DNA of 64,000 nucleotides from Verticiella sediminum (GCF_007558815.1 NZ_VLTJ01000039.1:682001-746000), one strand, 5' to 3'. Shown: positions 20,532 through 31,200, counted from the first letter of the stretch. Notes: generated from the letters alone by a model not told the origin. Translations and numbers: made by a program.

Positions 20532-22839
20532 ACGCGCCTCTGGCGCGCCCCTCGAGCGTCAAGCCGGCGATAGCGCCGACCCTGCCGACCGTCCAGATCC
20601 GGGCGTTGGCGCGACGCCTTCGTCGAGCGCGCCTGTTTCCCCCGTTGCCGACACCGTGTCGCCCCCCGACGATGAGGAGGCGGGCGAGCGGCGCGCGGCC
20701 GCGGTCAGGCGGATTGCCGCGCTGTTCGCGACCGATGGCCCGCTGGCGCAACGCCTGCCCGGCTTTCGCGCGCGCTCCCAGCAGACCGAGATGGCGCTGG
20801 CGGTGGCCGAGACCCTGGCCGACGGAGGCACTCTGGTCGCCGAGGCCGGCACCGGCACGGGCAAGACCTACGCCTACCTCGCGCCGGCGTTGCTGCGCGG
20901 TGGCAAGGTACTGGTCTCGACCGCCACCAAGACCCTGCAGGACCAGATCTTCTCGCGCGACCTGCCGCAGTTGGTGGCGGCCATGCAGATGCCGGCCGCG
21001 ATCGCGCTGCTGAAGGGGCGCGGCAACTACCTCTGCCACCTGCACCTGGAGCGCACCGAGGCCGACCCGCGCGCGCTCGCCTCGCGCGAAGAGGTGGTGC
21101 ACCTGGGCCACATCCGCAAGTTCGCCAAGCGCACGCGCACGGGCGACATTGCCGAACTGGCCGAGGTGCCCGACAACGCCAGCATCTGGGGCAAGGTCAC
21201 GTCCACCCGCGACAACTGCCTGGGCACCGAATGCGGCTTCTACCGCGACTGCCACGTCGTGAAGGCGCGCAAGGCGGCGATGGAAGCCGAGGTGGTGGTG
21301 GTGAACCACGCCCTCTTTCTAGCCGACCTGGCGCTCAGGGGCGAGGGCATCGCGGAACTCCTGCCGCGCGCCGATTGCGTGATCTTCGACGAAGCGCACC
21401 AGTTGCCGACGGTGGCCACGCGCTTCCTGGGCGAATCGGTGTCCACGCACCAGATGCTCGAACTCGCGCGCGACAGCCTGAACACCGGCCTCGCGCAGGC
21501 GCGCGAGAGCGCGGACTGGGTGGCGCTGGCCCAGCCGCTGGAACAGGCCGCGCGCGAGCTGCGGCTGGCCTGTGCGGCGATCGAACGCATGCCGGGGCAG
21601 AAATCCGCCTTCGAGGCCCTGCCGGACCCCGAGGCCTTCGACGCTGCCATTCTGGCGGCGCTGGAAGCTGCGGGCACCCTGGGCAAGGTGGTAGCCGCGG
21701 TACGCGAGCGCCATCCCGACTTCGAACTGCTGGCGCGGCGCGCAGCCGAACTCTTCGGCCGCCTGCTGCGCTGGGCGCCCGAGGCGCAGCCCGTGCCGCC
21801 TGCGCCGCCTGCAGTCGAAGGGCCGTCGGCCTGGGACGACGACGGCGCGGGCGACGCGCTTGATGGCGACTCCGCGGACGAACGCACGGCAGCGCACCAC
21901 GACGCGGAGCAACTGTCGCTGCCCGGCGCGCCCGTGCGGCGCAAACCGCGGGCAGCGGCGGCCGATTCGGAAGACGACGCCGACTGGGTGCGCTGGATCG
22001 AGACCACCACCCACCACGTGCGCCTGCAGGCCGCACCGCTGTCGGTGGCCAAGGCGTTCTCCCGCCACCGGCCGGAAGGGCAGGCGTGGATACTGACTTC
22101 CGCCACGCTCGCCGTGCGCACCGACTTCTCGCATTTCACCCGGCAGTTGGGGCTGTGGGAAGCCCGCACCGGGCAATGGGAATCCCCTTTCGACTATCCG
22201 AACTGCGGCATGCTCTTCGTGCCGCAGGGCATCCCGGCGCCGGACCGGCCCGAGTTCACCCAGGCTTTCGTCGACACGCTGGTGCCCTTGATCGAGGCCA
22301 ACCAGGGCTCGGCGCTGATCCTCTGTACCACGCTGCGTGCCGTCGATACCGTGCACCGGCTGCTGTCGGCGGTGTTCGCCGAGCGTGGCTGGAAGTGGCC
22401 GCTGCTGCGCCAGGGCGAGCGTACGCGGCGCGAACTGCTGGAGACCTTGCGCACCGGTAACCATGCGGTGCTGGTGGGCAGCGCCAGCTTCTGGGAAGGC
22501 ATCGACGTGCCGGGCGACGCGCTCACGCTGGTCGCCATCGACAAACTGCCCTTCGCGCCGCCCGACGATCCTGTCATCGACGCGCGCATCAAGGAAAGCC
22601 GCAAGCGCGGCGGCAACCCGTTCTTCGAGTTCCAGTTGCCGCAGGCCGCGATTGCGTTGAAGCAGGGCGCGGGGCGCTTGATCCGGCGCGAGTCGGACTG
22701 GGGCGTGCTGATGGTGGCGGATCGGCGGCTGGTGGAAAAGCCGTACGGCAAGCTGCTGTGGCGCGGGCTGCCGCCGTTCGCGCGGTCGCGCAACCGGGAG
22801 GACGTGGTGGCGTTCCTGCGGGAGCGGCGGGGGCGTTGA
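20524..22839 (+). CDS. DinG/YoaA-type ATP-dependent DNA helicase
   Basis: 771-residue superfamily 2 iron-sulfur helicase related to E. coli YoaA and DinG (XPD-like). Walker A is EAGTGTGKT (107-115), the DEAH box is at 289-292, and four cysteines (C171, C232, C237, C243) are placed as a 4Fe-4S cluster. Late motifs include SFWEGIDVPGD and the QGAGRLIRRESDWGV arginine-finger motif. The first 60 residues are Pro/Ala-rich and poorly conserved, and an acidic low-complexity insertion lies at about 420-490. YoaA-type enzymes act in repair of blocked replication forks. It overlaps the preceding small gene by eight bases. Confidence 0.92.
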   Translation: MPERASGAPLERQAGDSADPADRPDPGVGATPSSSAPVSPVADTVSPPDDEEAGERRAAAVRRIAALFATDGPLAQRLPGFRARSQQTEMALAVAETLADGGTLVAEAGTGTGKTYAYLAPALLRGGKVLVSTATKTLQDQIFSRDLPQLVAAMQMPAAIALLKGRGNYLCHLHLERTEADPRALASREEVVHLGHIRKFAKRTRTGDIAELAEVPDNASIWGKVTSTRDNCLGTECGFYRDCHVVKARKAAMEAEVVVVNHALFLADLALRGEGIAELLPRADCVIFDEAHQLPTVATRFLGESVSTHQMLELARDSLNTGLAQARESADWVALAQPLEQAARELRLACAAIERMPGQKSAFEALPDPEAFDAAILAALEAAGTLGKVVAAVRERHPDFELLARRAAELFGRLLRWAPEAQPVPPAPPAVEGPSAWDDDGAGDALDGDSADERTAAHHDAEQLSLPGAPVRRKPRAAAADSEDDADWVRWIETTTHHVRLQAAPLSVAKAFSRHRPEGQAWILTSATLAVRTDFSHFTRQLGLWEARTGQWESPFDYPNCGMLFVPQGIPAPDRPEFTQAFVDTLVPLIEANQGSALILCTTLRAVDTVHRLLSAVFAERGWKWPLLRQGERTRRELLETLRTGNHAVLVGSASFWEGIDVPGDALTLVAIDKLPFAPPDDPVIDARIKESRKRGGNPFFEFQLPQAAIALKQGAGRLIRRESDWGVLMVADRRLVEKPYGKLLWRGLPPFARSRNREDVVAFLRERRGR

Positions 22840-22943
22840 TTCTGGGCCGGGTGCTTGGTGCCTTGCCTCTCTCCTCTTCTTTTAGGCCGCTGCGGATCAC
22901 CGCTCTCGTGCCAAGTTCTCCGACGAGCTGCCGCAAGCTCTGG

Positions 22944-22990
22944 CTGACAGTCGAATGGCGACGGCGATATACTGTACCCCCCTATACTAA
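22944..22990 (+). promoter_or_regulatory. frmRA promoter overlapped by FrmR operator
   Basis: CTGACA (22944-22949) and TATACT (22968-22973) form a promoter with an 18-base spacer. The -10 runs into ATACTGTACCCCCCTATACT, a C-tract flanked by ATAC/TATACT arms, which matches the operator type of the CsoR/RcnR/FrmR family (G/C-tract between AT-rich inverted arms). Repression by FrmR and release by formaldehyde is the expected mode of control. Confidence 0.65.
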
Positions 22991-23011
22991 ATGCCCAGCG
23001 TCGGCTCCCTC

Positions 23012-24446
<1,435 letters not shown>

Positions 24447-24563
24447 ACCTGAACGGGAAGGGCGGGGCAGGGCGGCCTTCGGGCCGCCGGACGCGGCAAA
24501 GGATGCCAGGGCATACACTGTCGGTCGATTCTCCCTTTCGCGGTTCTTGCGAACCGCTCTATT

Positions 24564-25952
24564 GTGACCAACACGCCTTTCTCCTCCCTGCCTCTCCTGC
24601 CTGCCTTGCTGGACAACCTGCAAAGCCTGGGTTTCGAGCAGATGACGCCCATCCAGGCGCAAAGCCTGCCGCTCATCCTGGAGGGCCGCGACCTGATCGC
24701 GCAAGCCAAGACCGGCAGCGGCAAGACGGCGGCGTTCGGCCTGGGCGTGCTGCAGAACCTGGACGTCAACCGTCTGGCCCCGCAGGCATTGCTGATTTGC
24801 CCCACGCGCGAGTTGGCCGATCAGGTGGCCCAGGAGTTGCGCCGGCTGGCCCGCCTGATCCCCAACGTCAAGGTGCTGACGCTGTGCGGCGGCGTTTCCG
24901 CGCGTCCCCAGGCCGAATCGCTTGCCCGCGGCGCGCATCTGGTGGTGGGCACGCCCGGCCGCATCCGGGACCACCTGGCGCGCGGCAGCCTGGACCTGGC
25001 CGGCCTGAACACGCTGGTGCTGGACGAGGCCGACCGCATGGTGGACATGGGGTTCTATGACGACATCGTCGCCATCGCCTCCCACTGCCCGGCCAAGCGC
25101 CAGACCTTGCTGTTCTCGGCCACCTACCCCGAGAACATCCGCAAGCTCAGCGCCCGCTTCCTGCGCAGCCCGGCCGAAGTCAAGGTGCAGGCCCAGCACG
25201 ACGCGAGCCGCATCGAACAGATCTTCTACGAAATCGACGAAGGCGAAAGGCTGAACGCCGTGGTCACGCTGCTGGCCCACTTCCGCCCGGCGTCCACGTT
25301 GGCGTTCTGCAATACCAAGATCCGAAGCCACGAGGTGGTCGAGCGCCTGCGCTCCGAGGGCATCAGCGCCCAGGCGCTCAACGGCGATCTGGAGCAGCGC
25401 GAGCGCGACGAAATCCTGATCCAGTTCGCCAATCAGAGCTGCGCCGTGCTGGTCGCCACCGATGTAGCCGCCCGCGGTCTGGACATCCAGAACCTGGGCG
25501 CCGTGATCAATGTGGACGTGACCAAGGACACCGAGGTCCACGTGCACCGCATCGGCCGCAGCGGCCGCGGCGACCAGAAGGGGCTGGCGCTGAGCCTGTG
25601 TTCGCCCAACGAGATGCGCTGGGCCAACCTGATCGAGCAATACCAGGGCGCCCCGCTCAAATGGGCCGATCTCAACGCGCTGCGGCCCAAGTCCGACCGC
25701 CCCTTGCGCGCGCCCATGATCACCTTGTGCATACAAGGCGGCAAGAAGGACAAGCTGCGCCCCGGCGACCTGCTGGGCGCCCTGACCGGTGATGGCGGCC
25801 TGACATTCGAGCAGGTCGGCAAGATCAACATCACCGAATTCAGCGCTTATGTGGCGTTGGACCGCCAGATCGCCAAGCAGGCGTTTTCACGCCTGTCCAA
25901 CAGCAACATCAAGGGGCGTCGGTTCCGCATGCGCTTTCTGGAGGAGTTCTGA
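24564..25952 (+). CDS. dbpA: ATP-dependent RNA helicase DbpA
   Basis: 462-residue DEAD-box helicase. Motifs Q (FEQMTPIQ), I (AKTGSGKT), II (DEAD in LVLDEADRMVDMG), III (SAT) and VI (HRIGRSGR) are complete. Residues about 390-462 form the DbpA RNA-binding domain (LCIQGGKKDKLRPGDLLGALTG), which targets hairpin 92 of 23S rRNA during 50S assembly. The start is GTG 24564, weakly supported. Its last 44 bases overlap, in convergent orientation, the 3' end of the helicase-nuclease gene. Confidence 0.93.
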   Translation: MTNTPFSSLPLLPALLDNLQSLGFEQMTPIQAQSLPLILEGRDLIAQAKTGSGKTAAFGLGVLQNLDVNRLAPQALLICPTRELADQVAQELRRLARLIPNVKVLTLCGGVSARPQAESLARGAHLVVGTPGRIRDHLARGSLDLAGLNTLVLDEADRMVDMGFYDDIVAIASHCPAKRQTLLFSATYPENIRKLSARFLRSPAEVKVQAQHDASRIEQIFYEIDEGERLNAVVTLLAHFRPASTLAFCNTKIRSHEVVERLRSEGISAQALNGDLEQRERDEILIQFANQSCAVLVATDVAARGLDIQNLGAVINVDVTKDTEVHVHRIGRSGRGDQKGLALSLCSPNEMRWANLIEQYQGAPLKWADLNALRPKSDRPLRAPMITLCIQGGKKDKLRPGDLLGALTGDGGLTFEQVGKINITEFSAYVALDRQIAKQAFSRLSNSNIKGRRFRMRFLEEF

Positions 25953-28900
25953 CCGCACGCCCCGCCAAGTGCTTCCTTTGCACCTCGATCTCCTCCTCGA
26001 GCCCAGCCCCCTGGTAAGCCAAGGAGGTTTCGGAGCGTGCCCCGCGCACGTCGCGTCGCGCACTGAACCAGTTGAAAGACCCGACGCAATAGTGGGTGCC
26101 GTCGGCGATGACGAGCTTGCTGTGCACTTGTCTTAGCCCGACCGGCTCGATGCCTCGGCTGCGCAACAGCGCCACCTGCTGATCGAATGCCTCTCGCTTG
26201 GCCTGCTGCACAGCCGGATCCCGGTCATGGGTGTTGGAGAGCACGTCGGCATACACGTTCACGCGCACGCCTCTGCGGACGGCGGCGGACATGGCTTCGA
26301 GGGCGCCGATTTCCTCGACGCAGCCGGGCCGTATCCACGGCGTGACGATATGGACTTCGTGCTGCGCTTTCTGAAGGATCTCCAGAAGGTAGGGGTCGTG
26401 CTCGGGGGCGTCGAGCAGTTGCCGCAGGGTGGCGCCCGAGCCTTCCAGGTCCTTGCGCGGTTGCGCGGCGAACCGCAGGGCGTTGGCTTCGTCGGCGAAC
26501 AGGATGCTGGCCAGCCTGCCGCGCGGTGTGGACGCGGGGGCCGTGGTGAACACGTCCATGTCGCCGAACACCAAGAAGGCGTCCTGGGCGCGCGAGACGG
26601 CGACGTTCAACAAGCTGCTGTCCTTGTCGATGAACTGGCCGTCGGCATGCTTGGAATAGACCGGCGAGAAGAGGATCACGGGCCGTGCGGCGCCCTGCAG
26701 CGCATGGACGGTGCCGATGGTCAGGCCGTGCTCGCCGTCCACCGTGATACCCAGTTGCCGGCAGGCTTGCCGGATCGTGCGGACCTGGCCGGCGAAGGGT
26801 GAGATGACGCCGACGATGTCATGCAGCGGTTTGCCGTAGCGCGCTTGCAGCACCTCACTGTGCTCGCATAGCCATGCGGCGATGGTGTCCGCTTCGACTG
26901 GGTTGCAGCGGCTGCCGCCGGTGCACTTGACGGCGATGCCGTCGATGTGCAGATAGCCCATGGCGGGCAAGGGCGGTGGTTGTTCCTCTGGTGCGGACGG
27001 CGGGCGTTTGCCGCGCAGGGGCAGGAGTTTGCCGCGGTAGCAGAGCTGGTTGCTGTACTGGATGATGTCGTCGTAGCAACGGCGGTGCTCGTACAGGAAG
27101 AGCCCGCGCGCCAGATCCGCATCCGCATGCCAGCGGCTGGCCACCTGGGCGATGCGCATGACGCTGCCCGACGCCGCGAGTTTGCCGCCGCTCGCAAGCT
27201 GGTCGTACGCTGCCGAGACGTCGTCCGAGCGCCCAAGCAAGCCCGCCTCTTGCAGGTTGCCGATGTCGATGCTGCGCGGAATGGACCAGATGGGCGGGAT
27301 CTGCAGCGTATCGCCGATGACCAGTGCCTGCTTTGCCAGGGCGAACGAAGCGCCGGCGACTTCGGGCAACACCTGCCCGGCTTCGTCCACGATCAGCAGG
27401 TCTGCGAAGTCGTAGAGATACTGGTCGGCGTAGCCCGAGCCTTCGCGTCGGCGCGCCTTGAGTTCTTCCGGCAATCGGAAGAATGTCAGCACGACGCAGG
27501 GCGTCAGCATCATGCGCCGGCGCCAGCGTTCCTTCACCGTCTTGGCGCCGCGCTTCTTCGCTTCCTGTTCCAGCTCCGGCAGCAAGGCAGCCATGCTCAT
27601 CAGCCAGCGGCCTTCCCAATAGTGGGTGGTCAACCGGAACATGTGGAAGCGCAAGTGACGATCGCACCACGCGTCCACCTCGGCCAGGGTCGCCTGTCGG
27701 CTGTCGCCGTCGAAACCCAGGCTGCCCAGGATGTCCTCCCACCTGGCCTGCGCCTCGGCGAACCGGCGCTCGGCTATCTGGTATTCGCCGCCGAGATTCT
27801 GCACTTCCGTCCGGGCGCGCAAGGTGCGGTTGACCAGTTGGGCGACGTCCGCATCGATATCGGCAACCTGGTTCCAGCGTTTCTGCGGGGGATCGCCGGG
27901 CCAGAGCGACATCACGCTGTGCCGGGCTGCCGCCAGCCTGGCGCGCTTGACGGTCGGAATGATGGCGCTCAGCAGCGTCCGGAGCAAAGGCTCCTGGGCG
28001 AGGTGCCGTTCCCAGGCGGCTCTGACCTGCTGTGCCGCTTCGTGCTCACGCTGTGCCTGTTGCCGCCTTTGCTCGAGGTCCGCGGGTGCGATGCGGGTAT
28101 GCCCCTGCAGGCGCTGCCGGAGTTCCTCTCGGTGACGCCAGGCGTCGTCGATCTGCGCAAGCATTGCGGCCTGGCTTTCCAGGCTGCGCCGCAGGGCGGC
28201 AACCACGTCTTCCACCGTCGCAACCCGCATGTCGGGAAAGGCCTGGGACGCCGCAGCCAGGTAGGTCGTCCTGGCGCGCTCGACATAGTCCCGCGATTCG
28301 ACTCGCTGGAAGAAGTCCTTGGTCTGATAGGCGTCTACGGATTGGCGTTTCGCTGCGGACGACGAAGGGAAGTAGGCGCCGAAGCTGGCGACCTCGGGAA
28401 GCCAGCGCCCCGCGAGGGGGCCGCTGCCTTCGGCGAAATCGCTGCCGAAGGCATCAATGATGTTGGTGACGGCCTGGTTGTTGGTGGAAGCCGCCAGGAT
28501 GACGGGGGGATCGTCGCCGGCCAGCGCGGCCCGGGCCCAGCGGGTTGCCACGACCGAGAGCAGCAAGGTGGTCTTGCCCGTCCCGGGCGGGCCGTTGACC
28601 GCAAGGATGTCGCCATGCCGGCCCAGCAGGAAATGGCTGAGCGCCGCGCGTTGCGCCGGCGCCAGCGGGTATCGGTCACTGGAGTGAGCCAGGCGCTCGG
28701 AGAACATAGCGTTCGGCGGCAGCGATGCTTCCGGCGCCAGCTCGTGTTCGCTGGCGTAGCGCTCGAACAGGGGGGCCTGCGGACGCTCTCGGGCCAGATG
28801 GTCGTAGAGCTGGCGCACGTTTCGGCTATAGCCCTTGTTCGATGCGGCCTTGACCCAGTAGCCAAAGGGCGCGAGCTGGTAGTCGTCTTCCTGCGGATCG

Positions 28901-29460
28901 GGCCAGCCGGGACACACGCTGCCCAGTAGTTCGAGGCATCCCCGCGTGTATGCCGCCCACAGTTCGGCCAAGGCCTCGCCATCAGCCGTCTCGAGCGTGC
29001 GCGGCAGATCGTCGACGCCTGGCACCGCGCCTTGCGTCAGGTGGGTGTCCTGGGCCTGCAACTCGCCGATGGTGTAGATGCCGGTGTCCTGCGGCTCCAG
29101 CAGGTCGCGGGGTATGACCGTACCGGGAAGGGGAAAGACCCTGCCGTCGCGGGCCAGCGCGGCTGGCGTGACCAGGGGCGTCACCACCTCCGGCGCACCC
29201 CCGAGCCTGGAATTTCCATGGACCAAGCGGGCCCGGTACACCTGCGGGCGCAGCATGATCTCGACAGTGGCTGCTTCTTCCGGCTCCCCCGCGAAGCACG
29301 CCTGCACGACATCTTCATCGAGCCGGCCCGCTTGCCCGTCCAGCCATGTGAACGGACTAAGCGCTTCGGCATCCGCGTGCGACAGTGCGCCTTTTCCGAA
29401 GTCGGCGTCCGCCAGCGAGTTTCTCCAATAGCGTGCGTATGCCAGTGCCTTGCCGTCCAT
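25909..29460 (-). CDS. Superfamily 1 helicase fused to PLD-family nuclease (Mokosh type II-like candidate defence protein)
   Basis: 1183-residue fusion. A poorly recognisable N-terminal region (1-270) precedes an Upf1-like superfamily 1 helicase: Walker A GPPGTGKTT (290-298), Walker B LLIVDEAGQ (688-696), motif III VIGDTLQIPP (714-723), motif V TIGTVHALQG and motif VI NVAVSRAQD (952-960). A long helical insertion (about 420-660) splits the first RecA domain. The C terminus (about 1010-1165) is a phospholipase D-type nuclease with one HKD motif, VHSKLVIAD (H1113, K1115, D1120), and the following GSFN. A single HKD predicts dimerisation. This order matches single-protein anti-phage helicase-nucleases such as type II Mokosh. 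It stands alone between dbpA and hxlR. Defence function is inference. Confidence 0.88.
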   Translation of the reverse strand: MDGKALAYARYWRNSLADADFGKGALSHADAEALSPFTWLDGQAGRLDEDVVQACFAGEPEEAATVEIMLRPQVYRARLVHGNSRLGGAPEVVTPLVTPAALARDGRVFPLPGTVIPRDLLEPQDTGIYTIGELQAQDTHLTQGAVPGVDDLPRTLETADGEALAELWAAYTRGCLELLGSVCPGWPDPQEDDYQLAPFGYWVKAASNKGYSRNVRQLYDHLARERPQAPLFERYASEHELAPEASLPPNAMFSERLAHSSDRYPLAPAQRAALSHFLLGRHGDILAVNGPPGTGKTTLLLSVVATRWARAALAGDDPPVILAASTNNQAVTNIIDAFGSDFAEGSGPLAGRWLPEVASFGAYFPSSSAAKRQSVDAYQTKDFFQRVESRDYVERARTTYLAAASQAFPDMRVATVEDVVAALRRSLESQAAMLAQIDDAWRHREELRQRLQGHTRIAPADLEQRRQQAQREHEAAQQVRAAWERHLAQEPLLRTLLSAIIPTVKRARLAAARHSVMSLWPGDPPQKRWNQVADIDADVAQLVNRTLRARTEVQNLGGEYQIAERRFAEAQARWEDILGSLGFDGDSRQATLAEVDAWCDRHLRFHMFRLTTHYWEGRWLMSMAALLPELEQEAKKRGAKTVKERWRRRMMLTPCVVLTFFRLPEELKARRREGSGYADQYLYDFADLLIVDEAGQVLPEVAGASFALAKQALVIGDTLQIPPIWSIPRSIDIGNLQEAGLLGRSDDVSAAYDQLASGGKLAASGSVMRIAQVASRWHADADLARGLFLYEHRRCYDDIIQYSNQLCYRGKLLPLRGKRPPSAPEEQPPPLPAMGYLHIDGIAVKCTGGSRCNPVEADTIAAWLCEHSEVLQARYGKPLHDIVGVISPFAGQVRTIRQACRQLGITVDGEHGLTIGTVHALQGAARPVILFSPVYSKHADGQFIDKDSSLLNVAVSRAQDAFLVFGDMDVFTTAPASTPRGRLASILFADEANALRFAAQPRKDLEGSGATLRQLLDAPEHDPYLLEILQKAQHEVHIVTPWIRPGCVEEIGALEAMSAAVRRGVRVNVYADVLSNTHDRDPAVQQAKREAFDQQVALLRSRGIEPVGLRQVHSKLVIADGTHYCVGSFNWFSARRDVRGARSETSLAYQGAGLEEEIEVQRKHLAGRAVRTPPESACGTDAP

Positions 29461-29520
29461 CTCGATCCACGTCTCGGTGACTCTGTGTCACCAATTGTAG
29501 TGGAGCGGTTCGCCCACGGA

Positions 29521-29555
29521 ATGGGCAACCCTGAATGGGCAACAGCGCATGGGCA
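29521..29555. repeat. Three short direct repeats ATGGGCA
   Basis: ATGGGCA occurs at 29521, 29534 and 29549 in the 150-base gap upstream of the helicase-nuclease gene; the first two extend to ATGGGCAAC. Head-to-tail spacing is 13 and 15 bases. They could be regulator half-sites or chance; nothing else is visible in this gap apart from a TACAAT -10-like hexamer on the minus strand near 29495. Confidence 0.35.
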
Positions 29556-29610
29556 GGGTGCGTTCGCCAGCGCTCGCGCGCCTTCGCCGGCTGGCGTCAG
29601 GCCGGCAGTA

Positions 29611-29976
29611 TCAGTCGACCGTCTTCCCGTCCGGAACGTCCTTCGATAGAAAGGCGTCGCGTTGTTCCGCCCATTTCAGCATCGCATCCAGTGCCGGGCA
29701 TAAGGCTAATCCCCACGCTGTGAGCCGGTATTCGACCTTGGGTGGCACTTGAGGATACAGCTTTCTCGACACGATGCCGTCGGCTTCCAACTGGCGCAGT
29801 TGCTGAGCCAGCATCTTCTGGGAAATGCCTGGAATCAACTTCTCGAAGTCGGAATAGCGCTGCACTTTTCCGTCGAAGAGGTGGAAAAGAATGATGAGCT
29901 TCCATCGACCTTCGAGCAGCCGCAGAACTTCCTCTACGCCAAGTGCGGCGGTTGCCGGGGTGTATATCTTCCTCAT
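29611..29976 (-). CDS. HxlR-family transcriptional regulator
   Basis: 121-residue HxlR-type winged-helix regulator (EEVLRLLEGRWKLIILFHLFDG..RYSDFEKLIPGISQKMLAQQLRQLEADGIVSR). Members such as YodB and HypR sense quinones, aldehydes or oxidants through cysteine; here the only cysteine is in LALCPALDAM, near the C terminus, not the usual N-terminal position. It is divergent from an NTF2-like/SDR gene pair and probably represses both itself and that pair. The 29.6-31.2 kb cluster looks less GC-rich than its surroundings. Confidence 0.9.
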   Translation of the reverse strand: MRKIYTPATAALGVEEVLRLLEGRWKLIILFHLFDGKVQRYSDFEKLIPGISQKMLAQQLRQLEADGIVSRKLYPQVPPKVEYRLTAWGLALCPALDAMLKWAEQRDAFLSKDVPDGKTVD

Positions 29977-29981
29977 GGCTC

Positions 29982-29992
29982 AGTAACTTACT
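29982..29992. promoter_or_regulatory. Candidate HxlR operator AGTAACTTACT
   Basis: An 11-base palindrome with 5-bp arms (AGTAA, C, TTACT), followed by TTTTTAGTGCG, lies in the 91-base region between the divergent hxlR and NTF2-like genes, only six bases upstream of the hxlR ATG. HxlR dimers bind short AT-rich palindromes of this kind near their own promoters. Inference from location and symmetry. Confidence 0.45.
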
Positions 29993-30067
29993 TTTTAGTG
30001 CGTTCTTGATGAATGGATAGTCTATGGCGAGAATGCGTGTACGGCAAAACATAGCGAGGACGCAACC

Positions 30068-30394
30068 ATGTCCCTTCCTCTCCCGGCTCCCATTTCCACC
30101 TATTTCGAGATCAGCAATGGCGCGGACATCGCTCGAATCGTCCGCTGCTTCACGCAGGATGCGCTCGTCGTTGACGAAAGCCGAACATATCGGGGCCACG
30201 ATGCCATCCAGTCCTGGCAGCGTGAAGCACAGAGGAAATTCGAATACACCGTTGAGCCTGTCAGCGTTTCCAAAAAGGGTGATCTGCTGACGGTCACGGC
30301 AAGCGTTGTCGGCAACTTCCCTGGCAGCCCGGTGCAGCTCGACCATGTGTTCGCGCTGTCGGGCGACAAGATCAGCTCGCTGGAGATCGGCTGA
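30068..30394 (+). CDS. NTF2/SnoaL-like protein
   Basis: 108-residue cone-fold protein ([36 protein letters not shown], then a C-terminal [14 protein letters not shown] strand). The segment DARVxDExxxYxGxxAIxxW-like is common in small steroid-isomerase-type proteins fused or linked to short-chain dehydrogenases. ATG 30068 has GAGGA nine bases upstream. Its TGA overlaps the SDR start by one base, so the pair is co-translated. Specific reaction unknown. Confidence 0.85.
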   Translation: MSLPLPAPISTYFEISNGADIARIVRCFTQDALVVDESRTYRGHDAIQSWQREAQRKFEYTVEPVSVSKKGDLLTVTASVVGNFPGSPVQLDHVFALSGDKISSLEIG

Positions 30395-31173
30395 TGGCCA
30401 CGCCCCTGGAACTGCATGGCAAGCGCGTCCTTGTGACAGCGGGCACCAAGGGTGTCGGGAAAGCCGTCGTTGGCCTGTTCCGCGAACTCGGCGCGCAAGT
30501 GCTCACAACGGCACGGGAGCAGCCAGTCGATGCATCCGCAGACATCTTCGTCGCCGCCGACCTGACGACGACCGAAGGCTGCGACTCTGTGGCCAAAGCG
30601 GTCATGGCCGACTTTGGAGGCGTGGACATCATCATTCACGTCCTGGGCGGCTCGACAGCGCCCGGTGGAGGCTTCGCGGCTTTGGGGGAAGACGAGTGGC
30701 AGCGCGAACTGAACCTCAATCTATTGCCTGCCGTTCGCCTGGATCGTGCGTTGTTGCCCGGCATGCTGGCGCAAGGCGCGGGCGTCATCGTTCACGTCAC
30801 CTCGATCCAACGCGAGCTTCCGTTGCCGGAATCGACTACCGCTTACGCCGCTGCGAAGGCCGCGCTCTCGACATACAGCAAAAGTCTGTCGAAGGAAGTG
30901 TCGCCCCAGGGTGTTCGTGTCGTCCGGGTAGCACCTGGATGGATAGAAACGGAGGCCTCTGTCGCTCTGGCGGAACGCCTTGCCCTGCAGGCAGGAACCG
31001 ACTACGAAGGCGGCAAGCAGATCATCATGAATTCGCTGGGCGGTATCCCGCTGGGCCGGCCATCGACGCCCATCGAAGTGGCAAATCTCATCGCTTTCCT
31101 GGCATCGCCGCGCGCAGCCACGATCACGGGAACAGAGTACGTGATCGATGGAGGCACGATGCCGACGGTATAG
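30394..31173 (+). CDS. Short-chain dehydrogenase/reductase
   Basis: 259-residue SDR oxidoreductase using NAD(P)H. The cofactor motif is [12 protein letters not shown] (the classical TGxxxGxG with an Ala replacing Gly at the third position) and the catalytic segment is TSIQ...[11 protein letters not shown], containing the YxxxK pair. The C-terminal [14 protein letters not shown] is typical. Start ATG overlaps the stop of the NTF2-like gene. With hxlR it forms a small inducible cluster that may handle a reactive carbonyl compound; the substrate is unknown. Confidence 0.92.
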   Translation: MATPLELHGKRVLVTAGTKGVGKAVVGLFRELGAQVLTTAREQPVDASADIFVAADLTTTEGCDSVAKAVMADFGGVDIIIHVLGGSTAPGGGFAALGEDEWQRELNLNLLPAVRLDRALLPGMLAQGAGVIVHVTSIQRELPLPESTTAYAAAKAALSTYSKSLSKEVSPQGVRVVRVAPGWIETEASVALAERLALQAGTDYEGGKQIIMNSLGGIPLGRPSTPIEVANLIAFLASPRAATITGTEYVIDGGTMPTV

Positions 31174-31200
31174 GCGGTGCGGAACACCCATGAAATAAAA

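Noticed and set aside
26947-28929. 660-codon plus-strand frame inside the helicase-nuclease gene
   Set aside because: No domain, and the helicase motifs on the minus strand lie exactly across it.
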